A stretch of DNA of 64,000 bases from positions 1 through 64,000 of the forward strand of contig NZ_WSFT01000053.1 of NCBI RefSeq assembly GCF_016820655.1, read 5' to 3'. Below are positions 42,907 to 52,572 of the stretch, piece by piece. The position numbers were made by a program, and so were the translations under genes. The notes under the pieces were generated by a model, which was not told the origin of the DNA, ran no database searches, and worked only from the letters and a program-made list of their open reading frames with translations. Position 1 is the first letter of the stretch. Each line of letters starts with the position of its first letter. This DNA is from Anaeromonas frigoriresistens (GTDB lineage Bacteria; Bacillota; Clostridia; Tissierellales; SIT17).

Positions 42907-43470
42907 ATGATAGAAAAAAGAAAAATTATAGTTGTAACCGATGGAGATAAGAAGGCAAGAAAAGCTATAGAGGTAGCAATAAATAATGTAGGTGGAAGAT
43001 GTATATCAAAGTCCTGGGGGAATCCCACTGAATTAACGGGAAAGGATATAGTTAATTTAGTAGTTACTGCAAAGTATGACCCTGTAGTTGTTATGGTTGA
43101 TGATAAAGGGGATCCAGGATATGGAGTAGGGGAACATGCTTTTAGTGATATAGTAACAGACGATAGAGTAGAAGTAGTAGGAGTGGTGGCTGTAGCATCT
43201 AATACTGAAGGTGTGGCTGGAGTAAAGGTAGATTTTTCTATAGATTGTAGAGGAAATATAGTAGATAGTGGAGTAGATAAAAATGGTGAGCCAACCGGGG
43301 TAGATAGAGTATATGGAGATACTGTAGATATATTAGAGGACTATAATTTTCCTCTTATTGTAGGTATTGGTGATATTGGTAAGATGAATGGACAAGATGA
43401 TTGCAAGATAGGAGCCCCTGTTATAACAAAGGCTTTCACGGAAATACTTAAGAGGAAGAAAAGCAAATGA
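42907..43470 (+). CDS. spoVAEA: Stage V sporulation protein AEa
   Basis: A 187-residue soluble protein. KIIVVTDGDKKARKAIEVA (about residues 6-24), VMVDDKGDPGYGVGEHAF (about 62) and GIGDIGKMNGQDDCKIGAPV (about 155) match SpoVAEa. Its role in the spore is not well understood. It lies between the membrane protein SpoVAEb and SpoVAF, the normal order, and overlaps spoVAF by 4 bases. Confidence 0.92.
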   Translation: MIEKRKIIVVTDGDKKARKAIEVAINNVGGRCISKSWGNPTELTGKDIVNLVVTAKYDPVVVMVDDKGDPGYGVGEHAFSDIVTDDRVEVVGVVAVASNTEGVAGVKVDFSIDCRGNIVDSGVDKNGEPTGVDRVYGDTVDILEDYNFPLIVGIGDIGKMNGQDDCKIGAPVITKAFTEILKRKKSK

Positions 43471-44918
43471 AATTATTTGATAAATATGAAGATAATATCA
43501 ATTATTTATCTAAAAAAATCGGTGTAGAGTCTAGTTTTGATACTGTAAGAAGAGACATAGTTATTGGTGGTAAAAAGGCAGCAGTATTTTTTATAGATGG
43601 ATTTGCTAAAGATGACATTATGTTATATCTATTAGCTATATTGCAGAATACAAAGCATGAGGAGATAGTACCTAATACATTAGAAAAGTTAATCACTAAA
43701 AAAATACCTTATATTGAATGTAGTGAATCTGATAGCTATGATGAAATAGAATATATGATTTTATCTGGAGCATCAGTATTGGTTATAGATGGAATTAACA
43801 AAGCTATCATTTTAGATACAAGGACCTATCCTGCAAGAGGTCCACAGGAACCGGATTTAGAGAAGGTCACAAGAGGATCTAGGGATGGATTTGTAGAGAC
43901 AGTAATTTTTAATACCGCTCTTATAAGAAGAAGAGTTAGAGATCCTAATCTAAGATTTCATATTACTAATGTAGGAAGACGATCTAAAACAGATGTAGTC
44001 ATAGGCTATATTGAAGATATAACAAATGAAGACTTAGTAAAGGACATAAAAGAAAAATTAGAACAAATAGATATTGATTCATTAGTAATGGCAGAAAAAA
44101 GTTTAGAAGAATATATTCTAGGTAAGACCTGGAATCCATTTCCTCAAGCTAGATTTACTGAAAGGCCTGATGTAACAGCTGCTCATTTATTGGAAGGTCA
44201 TATTGTTATAATAGTAGATACTACTCCCAGTGTTATGATATTGCCTGTTACTATGTTTCATTTTACACAACATGCAGAAGACTATTATCAAAACCCAACA
44301 ATAGGAACATATATGAGATGGGTCAGATTCTTAGCTATTTTCTTTTCATTAGTTGCCAGTCCTTTATGGCTTGTTTTAGCAAATAATCCTGAGTTGTTAC
44401 CTGAAGCTTTGAGTTTTATTGGGCCAAAGGAAATAGGGGAGATACCATTACTTTTACAATTCTTAGTACTAGAGATAGGATTAGATATGCTTAGGATTGC
44501 TTCAATACATACACCTAATGCATTGACAACTTCTCTAGGTATTATAGGAGCATTACTACTCAGTGATTTTGCAGTTAAGGTAGGATGGATAATTCCTGAG
44601 ACTGTATTATATACAGCCATATCTGGTATAGGAATGTTTGCTACTCCTAGTGTAGAGTTTTCTTTAGCAATGAGACTCTTTAGATTGGTTATGCTAGTTG
44701 CTGGAGGACTGTTTGGACCCTATGGTCTATTGGTAGGGTTTATTCTGTTTATAATAGTGTTATTTAATACTAAGTCCTTTGGTGGTATAAACTACATGTG
44801 GCCATTGGTACCATTTAATAGGAGAGCTTTATCAACCATCGTAACTAGAAAACCAATTCCTGAAGTGAAAAGAAGACCAGAGATATTAAGGCCTATTGAT
44901 AAAACATCAAAAAAATAA
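43467..44918 (+). CDS. spoVAF: Stage V sporulation protein AF (GerA-family)
   Basis: A 483-residue protein of the GerA A-subunit family. An N-terminal soluble part (about residues 1-280) has YPARGPQEPDLEKVTRGSRD and FNTALIRRRVRDPNLRF. A membrane part follows, with about five helices starting at TYMRWVRFLAIFFSLVASPL; KRRPEILRPIDK forms the C-terminus. SpoVAF influences Ca-DPA release in germination. Last gene of the operon, followed by a terminator. Confidence 0.93.
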   Translation: MKLFDKYEDNINYLSKKIGVESSFDTVRRDIVIGGKKAAVFFIDGFAKDDIMLYLLAILQNTKHEEIVPNTLEKLITKKIPYIECSESDSYDEIEYMILSGASVLVIDGINKAIILDTRTYPARGPQEPDLEKVTRGSRDGFVETVIFNTALIRRRVRDPNLRFHITNVGRRSKTDVVIGYIEDITNEDLVKDIKEKLEQIDIDSLVMAEKSLEEYILGKTWNPFPQARFTERPDVTAAHLLEGHIVIIVDTTPSVMILPVTMFHFTQHAEDYYQNPTIGTYMRWVRFLAIFFSLVASPLWLVLANNPELLPEALSFIGPKEIGEIPLLLQFLVLEIGLDMLRIASIHTPNALTTSLGIIGALLLSDFAVKVGWIIPETVLYTAISGIGMFATPSVEFSLAMRLFRLVMLVAGGLFGPYGLLVGFILFIIVLFNTKSFGGINYMWPLVPFNRRALSTIVTRKPIPEVKRRPEILRPIDKTSKK

Positions 44919-44942
44919 AGGAAGGCATTTGCCTTCCTTTAA
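44918..44942. terminator. Bidirectional terminator between spoVAF and the PBP gene
   Basis: AAAGGAAGGCA pairs with TGCCTTCCTTT with a two-base centre; T and A runs lie on both sides. Confidence 0.85.
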
Positions 44943-44956
44943 ATATGTTATTCTTC

Positions 44957-47900
44957 TTATTCTGGTTTTTCAGGGGGTGGATCCTCTTCTTTAGGCTCAT
45001 ATACAACCTTGTCTACTGGATTTTTAATTACTTTTTCACCTAGCTTTTTTCTGCTTGTTTCCTTACCATCAGTATAGGTTACTTCATAAGTTACTTCTTT
45101 AATACCAGGTTCACCATTTCTAGCTTCGTCGGGATTACTTGTTTTGATTGTGTTAAATGCAATTTCTTCTTCTTTTTTCTCAGTCTTTTTCGTTATCTCT
45201 GGATCATCTTCTTCAGGTGGTGGTTCTGGTTTATCCTTACCATCCTCATCTTCATCTTCTTCATCGTCACCTAATAAATCATCTAAATAATCTTTCAATG
45301 TTTTCTCGTTATGCTCATCACATACTTCATTGATCACTTGATATTGATAATCCCTAGGTTTGATTCCCTTATTCTTTGCTGGATCATAGGGGATAGGCCT
45401 TTGTATAAATACTCCTGATTTTACTAAATCCTCAGGACAATATTCTGTAGCTATCTTTCCAGTTGATGTATCAACTTTTGCTTCAACGTGTACGTCACAT
45501 CTTTCTCTAGGCTGAGTTCCACTTACAAATAGTTCTGTACGGACTCTACTACCTCTAGGATCTTTATAGCATAATTCTGTAGGTAATTTTCCTGAATCTA
45601 TACATACATCTCTACGTACAAGACCATCTGGTACATCAAATCTAGCATTATCAAGGCCATCATGAACTTGATTCATGATATATCCCCATAAATGAGAAGC
45701 GATGGCACTACTCTCAGTCATTCTAATAGCAGGACTATCATTACCAATCCATACAGCAGCAGTATAATATGGTGAGTATCCTACAAACCACGTATCTGCT
45801 TTATCGGATGTTGTACCGGTTTTACCAGCTACAGAAATACCAGGTATTCTAGCTCTAGTACCAGTACCACCAGGTTTAACAACAGATTCTAAAACATTTG
45901 TCATCATATATGCTACCTGAGGATTTACTACTGTATTTTGTTTAGGCTTATTATCTATTATTACTTCACCTTTATTATTTTCTATCTTTGTATAGACTAT
46001 TGGCTCAGTGTATATTCCTTTATTTGCTAGGGCACCGTAAGCAGCTGTCATTCTTAAGGGGCTGACACCCTTTGTCATACCACCTAATGCCAAAGCACCA
46101 AGACTATCCTCATCAAAATTTCCACCTTTAGCTTCCTCAGCCATTATGAAAGTATCATCAGATGGATTTTCTGTATTAATGATACCAAAACGTGCTAGAT
46201 AATCCATTGAAGTATTAGTACCTACTTTTTCTAAGAATTTAACTGCTGAAACGTTATAGGACTTTCTTACAGCTTCTCTTAAAGGTGTAAGCCCATAGTA
46301 AGCATTGGAATTATAGTTTTTAGGCCATAGTCTACCCTTATCATAATGGGGCACATCATCAATTACTGATGCTGCAGTGAATCCATTATCTAGAGCCGGA
46401 GTATATACCCCTAAAGGCTTCATAGCAGAACCGGGTTGTCTAGCACCATTAGTTGCTCTATTAAATATTCTTTGACCTTCATCATCTCTACCACCAACAA
46501 TAGCTTTAACTTGGCCTGTATGCTGATCCATTATAGTTATTGCTGATTGAGGTTGTATTACTCCTTTTTCATCTGCATAAAATCTTTCTGATGTAATCAA
46601 TAATGTATTATCTTCAGTTACAGTATAAAAGTTTTTATTTTCATTTAAATAACTTGAACTTATAGTAAAGCTTTTATCCTCTTTGTTAACAGTCCAACTT
46701 TCTTTAGGTATATCTAAAGACCAAGTAGGATGGGTATATAATACTCCATCTTTCATAGTATAATAATCAGTTATATTTAAGTTTGCATAATATATTCTAG
46801 AGGACTTTATTGTTAAGTTTCCACTTTCATCTAAAGTATAAGAATCCTTTGGAATTATAAGATTACCTTCTTCATTTAGAAGACTTTCTTTCTTATAATA
46901 TAGTATTTTTCCTTCACTATCTACAATATTTCCATTAGAAAATGGTATGTTTATTAACTTATTATATCCACCCTTACTCATTGTCTGTGAAAAGGACTCA
47001 TATATACCTTCAATCTTCTTTTGCATATCAATATCTATAGTAGTATATATTTTAAGTCCATGGGTGTACAATGCATTTTCTGCTTCTTCTTCTGAATAGC
47101 CTGCTTTGTTGATAAGATCTTCTTTAACTTTATCTTTTACATAGTCATTGAAGTAAGAAGTACTTATATTGTCATTTTTCATTTGTCCTGGATTTATAAG
47201 GGAAACTACATCTTCATTTATAGCTTCATTATATTCACTTTCTGAAATCATACCTTGTTCCTTCATTTTAGATAATATAGTTTGTTGTCTAGAGACTATA
47301 TCATCATTAAATACTGCCACATATGTTTTACCTAGGACTTCAACAGTACCTACAATATGAGGATTATCTTCTTCTACAGTTTCTGGATCTAATCTACTAT
47401 ATAGTTGATTTCTTGTAGGATTTTTTGTGATACCAGCAAGCAATGCAGCTTCTGCTATGGTTAAGTCCTTGGCATCTTTACTAAAGTAAGTTTTAGAAGC
47501 TGCTTGCACACCATAGGATCCTTGTCCTAGGTAGATTGTATTTAGATATGCTTCTAAAATATCATCTTTAGATATTTCTTTTTCCATTTTCACTGCTAAA
47601 TACATTTCACTTATCTTTCGTGTAAAGGCTTTTTCCTTGGTAAGGTAGAGGTTTCTTACTAACTGCTGAGTTATTGTACTAGCTCCTTCATCTAAGGATC
47701 TAGTTTTTATATCCACAACAATTGCTCTTGCAATACCTCTTAAATCAATACCAAAGTGATCTCTAAACCTTTCATCCTCAACAGCTATAAAAGCATCTTC
47801 TATATAAGGAGACATTTGATCAAGGCTTACAATTGTTCTCTTTTCTTCTGTAAGTACTTCTTCAATTAGAGTACCATTTGCATCATAAATCTTTGAATTT

Positions 47901-48115
47901 TCATTTAAAGTATTGATATCATAGGATGGGTTGATTTCTGGGGTATCCTTCACTACTCCATATACTAATCCACCTACTGTACCTGCACCAATAAATGCAC
48001 CTAATAGAAGCACAATTAAAATTACTTTTAAAACAGTAAATACCTTCTTTTTACTGTTTTTATTCTTCTTTTTAGGCTTGGTTCTTTTATTTTTCTTTTC
48101 ATTTTCATTCGACAT
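44957..48115 (-). CDS. Class A penicillin-binding protein (PBP1A family)
   Basis: A 1052-residue bifunctional cell-wall synthase. A basic tail (residues 1-25) and one helix (about 28-50) precede the glycosyltransferase domain (about 75-255) with EDERFRDHFGIDLRG and STITQQLVRNLYL. The transpeptidase (about 540-850) has SAMK (about 575), SYN in KSYNVSAVKF and KTGT in AGKTGTTSDKADTWF. About 150 residues rich in Tyr/Ser/Asn are inserted before the transpeptidase (about 388-538). The last 130 residues are a Cys-containing and very acidic/proline-rich linker plus a beta segment. I choose ATG 48115 for its AAGGAGGT. Length exceeds the usual 700-900. Confidence 0.92.
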   Translation of the reverse strand: MSNENEKKNKRTKPKKKNKNSKKKVFTVLKVILIVLLLGAFIGAGTVGGLVYGVVKDTPEINPSYDINTLNENSKIYDANGTLIEEVLTEEKRTIVSLDQMSPYIEDAFIAVEDERFRDHFGIDLRGIARAIVVDIKTRSLDEGASTITQQLVRNLYLTKEKAFTRKISEMYLAVKMEKEISKDDILEAYLNTIYLGQGSYGVQAASKTYFSKDAKDLTIAEAALLAGITKNPTRNQLYSRLDPETVEEDNPHIVGTVEVLGKTYVAVFNDDIVSRQQTILSKMKEQGMISESEYNEAINEDVVSLINPGQMKNDNISTSYFNDYVKDKVKEDLINKAGYSEEEAENALYTHGLKIYTTIDIDMQKKIEGIYESFSQTMSKGGYNKLINIPFSNGNIVDSEGKILYYKKESLLNEEGNLIIPKDSYTLDESGNLTIKSSRIYYANLNITDYYTMKDGVLYTHPTWSLDIPKESWTVNKEDKSFTISSSYLNENKNFYTVTEDNTLLITSERFYADEKGVIQPQSAITIMDQHTGQVKAIVGGRDDEGQRIFNRATNGARQPGSAMKPLGVYTPALDNGFTAASVIDDVPHYDKGRLWPKNYNSNAYYGLTPLREAVRKSYNVSAVKFLEKVGTNTSMDYLARFGIINTENPSDDTFIMAEEAKGGNFDEDSLGALALGGMTKGVSPLRMTAAYGALANKGIYTEPIVYTKIENNKGEVIIDNKPKQNTVVNPQVAYMMTNVLESVVKPGGTGTRARIPGISVAGKTGTTSDKADTWFVGYSPYYTAAVWIGNDSPAIRMTESSAIASHLWGYIMNQVHDGLDNARFDVPDGLVRRDVCIDSGKLPTELCYKDPRGSRVRTELFVSGTQPRERCDVHVEAKVDTSTGKIATEYCPEDLVKSGVFIQRPIPYDPAKNKGIKPRDYQYQVINEVCDEHNEKTLKDYLDDLLGDDEEDEDEDGKDKPEPPPEEDDPEITKKTEKKEEEIAFNTIKTSNPDEARNGEPGIKEVTYEVTYTDGKETSRKKLGEKVIKNPVDKVVYEPKEEDPPPEKPE

Positions 48116-48317
48116 TTTGTAGACCTCCTTTATATTCATGAAGGTAATGATAAATAATTTCAAGATAATTATACCATAGAAAATAATATGTTGTTAAATT
48201 AATTACCTAAGTATCACCTTATTAATGATATCCATTAAAATATATTATATAACAAATTTAATAATAGGTAAATTAAGATTTAGTTACACATATAATAGTA
48301 TACAGGGAGGGGTATCA

Positions 48318-48965
48318 ATGAGAAATAAACCTTTTAAGAAAAGATATGTAGTAATTGTAGTTATAATTGTATTTTTATTTTATGGATTTATTATAGTAGA
48401 TAGGAATATTAGACCTACTATACTTGCTATAAGTGAAGTAAAAGCACGAATGGTTGCAACCCAAGCAATAAACGATGCTGTAAAAGAGAAGATAGGTAGA
48501 GAAATACAATATAGAGATTTGATATTTTTAAAATATGATAATGAGGGTAAATTAACTTTAATGCAAGCTAATACAATACTAATGACAAATATAGCCTCGG
48601 ATGTAGCATTGGGAGTTCAAGATCAGATAAGACAAACAGGGATAAATAAGGTGAAGATACCTTTAGGAAATGCTTTCGGTAGTGAAATTTTATCCCAATA
48701 CGGTCCTAAAATAAACATGGAGATGGTCCCCCAGGGATCTGTAACAGTAGATTTTGCAACTGAATTTCAGGAATCAGGAATTAACCAAACAATACACAGG
48801 GTTTATTTAATAATTAAAGCTGATGTAAGGATTATTGTTCCACTAGCTTCTGACACCGCAAGTATAACTACAACTATACCTATAGCAGAAACAGTAATAG
48901 TAGGGGATGTACCGGATAGTTATATAAATGTACCTAAGGAAGATTTTTTAAACGTAGTTGATTAA
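48318..48965 (+). CDS. yunB: Sporulation protein YunB
   Basis: A 215-residue protein with one N-terminal helix (about residues 10-28) and an outside domain. The sequence IRPTILAISEVKARMVATQA and later IPLGNAFGSEILSQYGP with MVPQGSVTVDFATEFQESG are the YunB hallmarks. In B. subtilis it is a sigma-E gene required for normal sporulation. CATATAAT at 48289 resembles a sigma-E -10 box. ATG 48318 has GGGAGGGG. Divergent from the PBP gene. Confidence 0.88.
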   Translation: MRNKPFKKRYVVIVVIIVFLFYGFIIVDRNIRPTILAISEVKARMVATQAINDAVKEKIGREIQYRDLIFLKYDNEGKLTLMQANTILMTNIASDVALGVQDQIRQTGINKVKIPLGNAFGSEILSQYGPKINMEMVPQGSVTVDFATEFQESGINQTIHRVYLIIKADVRIIVPLASDTASITTTIPIAETVIVGDVPDSYINVPKEDFLNVVD

Positions 48966-49019
48966 AATAATATATTTTTTTGGTATACTATATAATATGA
49001 AGAATATGAGGTGATTTTA

Positions 49020-50294
49020 ATGGAAAAACATTTAGAAGAAAGAGCGTTATTAGTAGGAGTAAATTTAAATAGTAAAAAGGATTTTGATATCGAAAGTTCT
49101 ATGGAGGAGTTAAAAGAGCTAGTGAAAGCTGCAGAGGGTACTCCTGTAAGCACTGTTATTCAAAATAAACACAGAATAGATGCTACCTTTTATAGTGGAA
49201 AAGGTAAGTTAAGTGAAATTGCAAATTATTGTGATGAGCTTGATATCGATACTGTAGTTTTTAATGATGAATTATCTGGTGCACAACTGAGAAATATTGA
49301 AGAGGTATTAGAGAGGAAGGTTATTGATAGGACTACATTAATATTAGATATATTTTCAAGAAGAGCTACTACTAAAGAAGGAAAGTTACAAGTAGAGCTT
49401 GCTCAATTAAAATATAGACTTCCTAGATTAACAGGACTAGGCACACAACTTTCAAGACTTGGTGGAGGGATAGGAACGAGAGGCCCGGGAGAAAAGAAGC
49501 TAGAAACGGATAGAAGACATATTGAATCTAGAGTAGATGAAATAAGAAAACAATTAAAGGAAGTAGAAAATGTAAGAGAAGTTAAGAGAAAAAATAGACT
49601 TTCCTCTGATATTCCTATCATTGCATTAGTAGGATATACAAATGCAGGTAAATCTACATTATTTAATGAATTAATCAAATTTAGCAGTGAATACTCAGAG
49701 GAAAAGGATGTCTATACTGAGGATATGTTATTTGCTACCTTAGATACTACTCTAAGAAAGACTAATTTGCCTAATGGTCAAAAGGCCCTTGTTATTGATA
49801 CAGTTGGTTTTGTAAGTAAATTACCTACTCATTTGGTTGCCGCATTTAAAGGGACATTAGAAGAAGTTAATTATGCAGATGTATTACTTCATGTGGTGGA
49901 TGTTACTAATGATGATTTTGATATTCAAGTAAAAACAACTTTAGATATATTAAAACAACTAAAAGCTACAGAAAAACCAATTATCGCTGTATTTAATAAA
50001 ATCGATAAGAAAAATAGTGAAGATATTAATTATAGTATAGAAGGACCTAAGGTGTACATTTCCGCAAAAGAGAAGATAAATATCGATAAGCTATGGAATG
50101 AAATCGAATTAGCCCTTAATGATAAATTTTATAGATCTAATTTATTGATTCCTTATGCAGATACTGATATAGCATCCTATATCTTTAATAATTACAATGT
50201 CCAAAAGTTTGAGCATAAAGATAATGGAACTTTTATAGATGTAACATTAAATAATAAAGACTATAATAAATATAAAAAATATATTATTGACTAG
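49020..50294 (+). CDS. hflX: GTPase HflX
   Basis: A 424-residue ribosome-associated GTPase that splits stalled or hibernating ribosomes. N-terminal HflX domain (about residues 1-190) with TVVFNDELSGAQLRNIEE and GGGIGTRGPGEKKLETDRRH (about 149). G domain with G1 GYTNAGKSTLFN (about 203), G2 FATLDTT, G3 DTVGFVSKLP, G4 NKID and G5 SAKE. AGGTGA ribosome binding site; the -10 box TATAAT lies at 48991-48996. Confidence 0.95.
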   Translation: MEKHLEERALLVGVNLNSKKDFDIESSMEELKELVKAAEGTPVSTVIQNKHRIDATFYSGKGKLSEIANYCDELDIDTVVFNDELSGAQLRNIEEVLERKVIDRTTLILDIFSRRATTKEGKLQVELAQLKYRLPRLTGLGTQLSRLGGGIGTRGPGEKKLETDRRHIESRVDEIRKQLKEVENVREVKRKNRLSSDIPIIALVGYTNAGKSTLFNELIKFSSEYSEEKDVYTEDMLFATLDTTLRKTNLPNGQKALVIDTVGFVSKLPTHLVAAFKGTLEEVNYADVLLHVVDVTNDDFDIQVKTTLDILKQLKATEKPIIAVFNKIDKKNSEDINYSIEGPKVYISAKEKINIDKLWNEIELALNDKFYRSNLLIPYADTDIASYIFNNYNVQKFEHKDNGTFIDVTLNNKDYNKYKKYIID

Positions 50295-50304
50295 GTGATT
50301 TAAT

Positions 50305-50952
50305 ATGATTCTTAAATGGAGCAATATAGATAAAATGGAAAGCTTTCATATAAGTTATCTATTATATTCGGAAGGGAAAAGCATCGAAATTATATCTAAG
50401 ATTAGAAATATTCCACATAAAGAGGTAGAAAAACATATTATTGAAGGAAAAATTAAGTACTCTGAATTTAAGAAAAATGATAGATTAATAAATATAATTA
50501 GTATGGAAAAAAGCAAAAGGGTTAGTTATCTGAATAACTTATCTGAGGAAGAAATACAAAGTTTAACAGAAGAGATTTATAAAAGATATATTAAATTTAA
50601 GAACCCAGAAGATAGAATGATACTTATATGGTTGATTGGTGAAATAAAAGATGAGAAGTTAGTTCCATTTCTAAAGATGGAATTAAAAAGTAAAAATGTT
50701 AATTTTCGAAGATTAGCCTGTTCGGCTTTAGGAAAAATTGGCAAAGTAGAATATAAAGAAATTCTAGAGGGATTATTTGAAGATAAAAATCCACAAGTTA
50801 AACAATATGCTATAAAATCCCTAAGAAAAATTGGAGATAATAATACTATTAGCTTATTAGAACACATATTGCAGGACACAAGGGAAAAAGATTATGTAAA
50901 ACGAGCTGCAAAAGAAGTTATATCAGAAATAAAGGATACTAAATCATCTTAG
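50305..50952 (+). CDS. HEAT-repeat protein
   Basis: A 215-residue helical protein that lies 10 bases after hflX. Residues about 105-205 hold two to three HEAT repeats: RMILIWLIGEIKDEKLVPFL, RRLACSALGKIGKVEYKEIL and KQYAIKSLRKIGDNNTISLL. The N-terminal 80 residues contain a helix-turn-helix-like region (SEGKSIEIISKIRNIPHKEV) that could read DNA or interact with a partner. It may be co-transcribed with hflX, and a protein-protein scaffold is the best guess. Its 3' end overlaps the gene on the other strand by 14 bases. Confidence 0.7.
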   Translation: MILKWSNIDKMESFHISYLLYSEGKSIEIISKIRNIPHKEVEKHIIEGKIKYSEFKKNDRLINIISMEKSKRVSYLNNLSEEEIQSLTEEIYKRYIKFKNPEDRMILIWLIGEIKDEKLVPFLKMELKSKNVNFRRLACSALGKIGKVEYKEILEGLFEDKNPQVKQYAIKSLRKIGDNNTISLLEHILQDTREKDYVKRAAKEVISEIKDTKSS

Positions 50953-51394
50953 ATTTTGTATCCTTTACTATTTTTATTAAATCTTCATAGGCTTGTAATG
51001 TACCCTTTGCTACGATAGGTCTTCCGAAGGAGACTAAATGTAGTCTTCTAGAACTAAATCCGCCTATTTTCATTAAAAGGTTTACAGCGGGCATAGTATC
51101 AATTAATAATAAATTATCTAAATTTCCCCCAGCAATAGTATAAGAATCAATGATAGCAGGAATAACTAACTCTGGGGCAAATTGTCGACTGATTGTATAT
51201 ACTTGATTACCTTTCTCATCAATTCCCCGTAATAATATCCTTCCTTGCTGATCCTTTTTTAATTTATCAAAAAAAGGAAAATCCATTAATTCATTTAGTT
51301 GTGGTTTTTTATCATTAGGTAACATACCTAAATGAATAGCTGCAGCAATTGCAGATGAATGAGTTCCGCCTACACAATGATATATGATGTGCAT
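50939..51394 (-). CDS. DUF3189 family protein
   Basis: A 151-residue protein: MHIIYHCVGGTHSSAIAAAI opens it, HLGMLP follows, and SRQFAPELVIPAIIDSY and FGRPIVAKGTLQAYEDLIKI come later, as in DUF3189. The first motif has the shape of a P-loop-like nucleotide-binding turn (CVGGTHSS). Function not established. Start ATG 51394 is 6 bases after AGGAGG. Convergent overlap of 14 bases with the HEAT protein gene. Confidence 0.8.
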   Translation of the reverse strand: MHIIYHCVGGTHSSAIAAAIHLGMLPNDKKPQLNELMDFPFFDKLKKDQQGRILLRGIDEKGNQVYTISRQFAPELVIPAIIDSYTIAGGNLDNLLLIDTMPAVNLLMKIGGFSSRRLHLVSFGRPIVAKGTLQAYEDLIKIVKDTKSKMI

Positions 51395-51534
51395 TTCATA
51401 CCTCCTAAACATTATTTTATTATAATTTGCAATAATATGGTTTATTATTACCATTAAATATTATGGAAATGTATTGAATTTTCTGACAAATTATTATATT
51501 ATATAATTAATAAATAAATAAGGAGGCGTTACAT

Positions 51535-51966
51535 ATGCTCTTAAGAATATGCGCTGGTGGAGTTGTTTTTCATAAAGACATGGTGTTTATTTTAAAAAAT
51601 GAAAAAGATGAGTGGGTATTGCCTAAAGGAAAAATTCGTACTGGAGATCTTGCGATAGAGACTGCCGTGAACAGAGTCAGGGAAGAAACTGGCTTAAGTT
51701 TCAAAATAGTGTCTACTGCCGGAGAAACCAGCTACGAATTTTATTCTTTATCTAGACAAAAACCTGTTTGTAATGAAATAATATGGTTTATCATGGAAGC
51801 AAATAGCCTTGATTATAATATAAACAAAGATGAATTTAAGGATGGAGGATTTTATAGTATTGAGGATGCTGTAGAAAAAATAACCTATAGCCAGGATAAA
51901 TCCCTTGTTCATCTTTCCTATAAAAAATACTTAAAATTTAAAGAAGAAGACTTAGCTGTAGTATAA
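51535..51966 (+). CDS. Nudix-family hydrolase with divergent box
   Basis: A 143-residue Nudix-fold protein. WVLPKGKIRTGDLAIETAVN then RVREETGLSF (about residues 23-52) is the Nudix box. Two positions differ from GX5EX7REUXEEXGU: the first Glu is Asp (GKIRTGD) and the RE before the U is NR. The EE pair with GL is kept. The substitutions could change metal binding. LRICAGGVVFHKDMVFIL starts the fold. AGGAGG ribosome binding site. Followed by a terminator and then the IS element. Confidence 0.78.
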   Translation: MLLRICAGGVVFHKDMVFILKNEKDEWVLPKGKIRTGDLAIETAVNRVREETGLSFKIVSTAGETSYEFYSLSRQKPVCNEIIWFIMEANSLDYNINKDEFKDGGFYSIEDAVEKITYSQDKSLVHLSYKKYLKFKEEDLAVV

Positions 51967-51992
51967 AAAAGGAGCGATATTGCTCCTTTTTT
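51966..51992 (+). terminator. Intrinsic terminator of the second Nudix gene
   Basis: AAAAAGGAGC pairs with GCTCCTTTTT around GATATT, ending in a T-run. Confidence 0.9.
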
Positions 51993-52170
51993 ACTGTCAA
52001 AAATTTAATTATATTATAATAAAATTTAATCTAAAAACCGAGAAATCTTCCTCCTCTTACCCTTCCTTGCTCACGCAGTGAGAGCGTAGGTGGGAGATGA
52101 ATCGGTTGTTTTTGCCTTATAAAAGTGATATATTATATTCAGTAGTATAATACTAAAGGCGGTAAGAGCA

Positions 52171-52572
52171 ATGCAATTAGACAATAATAATCATTCAGTA
52201 TTCTTGATGTATTATCATCTGGTGCTAGTCATCAAATATAGGCGAAAAGCATTTGATGATGTCATATCAGAACGTGCGAAAGAAATATTCGAGTATATTG
52301 CACCAAATTACAATATAATGCTAATGGAATGGAATCATGACGAAGATCATGTTCATATATTATTCAAAGCCCATCCAAATAGCGAATTATCGAAGTTCAT
52401 AAATGCCTATAAAAGTGCAAGCTCAAGGTTGTTAAAAAAAGAATATCCAGGTGTTCGCAAAAAACTTTGGAAAGAATATTTTTGGTCAAGAAGCTATTGT
52501 TTGTTGACAACAGGTGGTGCACCTATTGAAGTGATTAAGAAATATATCGAAAGTCAAGGTGAAAAACATTGA
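52171..52572 (+). CDS. tnpA: IS200/IS605 transposase TnpA (HUH, Y1)
   Basis: A 133-residue single-strand transposase. HVHILFKAHPN (about residues 64-74) contains the HUH motif that binds the metal; the catalytic Tyr sits in EVIKKYIESQ (about 125). YYHLVLVIKYRRKAF is the family start. It cuts and joins the element's ends at the hairpins. AAGGCGG ribosome binding site. Its TGA overlaps the TTG start of tnpB. Confidence 0.95.
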   Translation: MQLDNNNHSVFLMYYHLVLVIKYRRKAFDDVISERAKEIFEYIAPNYNIMLMEWNHDEDHVHILFKAHPNSELSKFINAYKSASSRLLKKEYPGVRKKLWKEYFWSRSYCLLTTGGAPIEVIKKYIESQGEKH

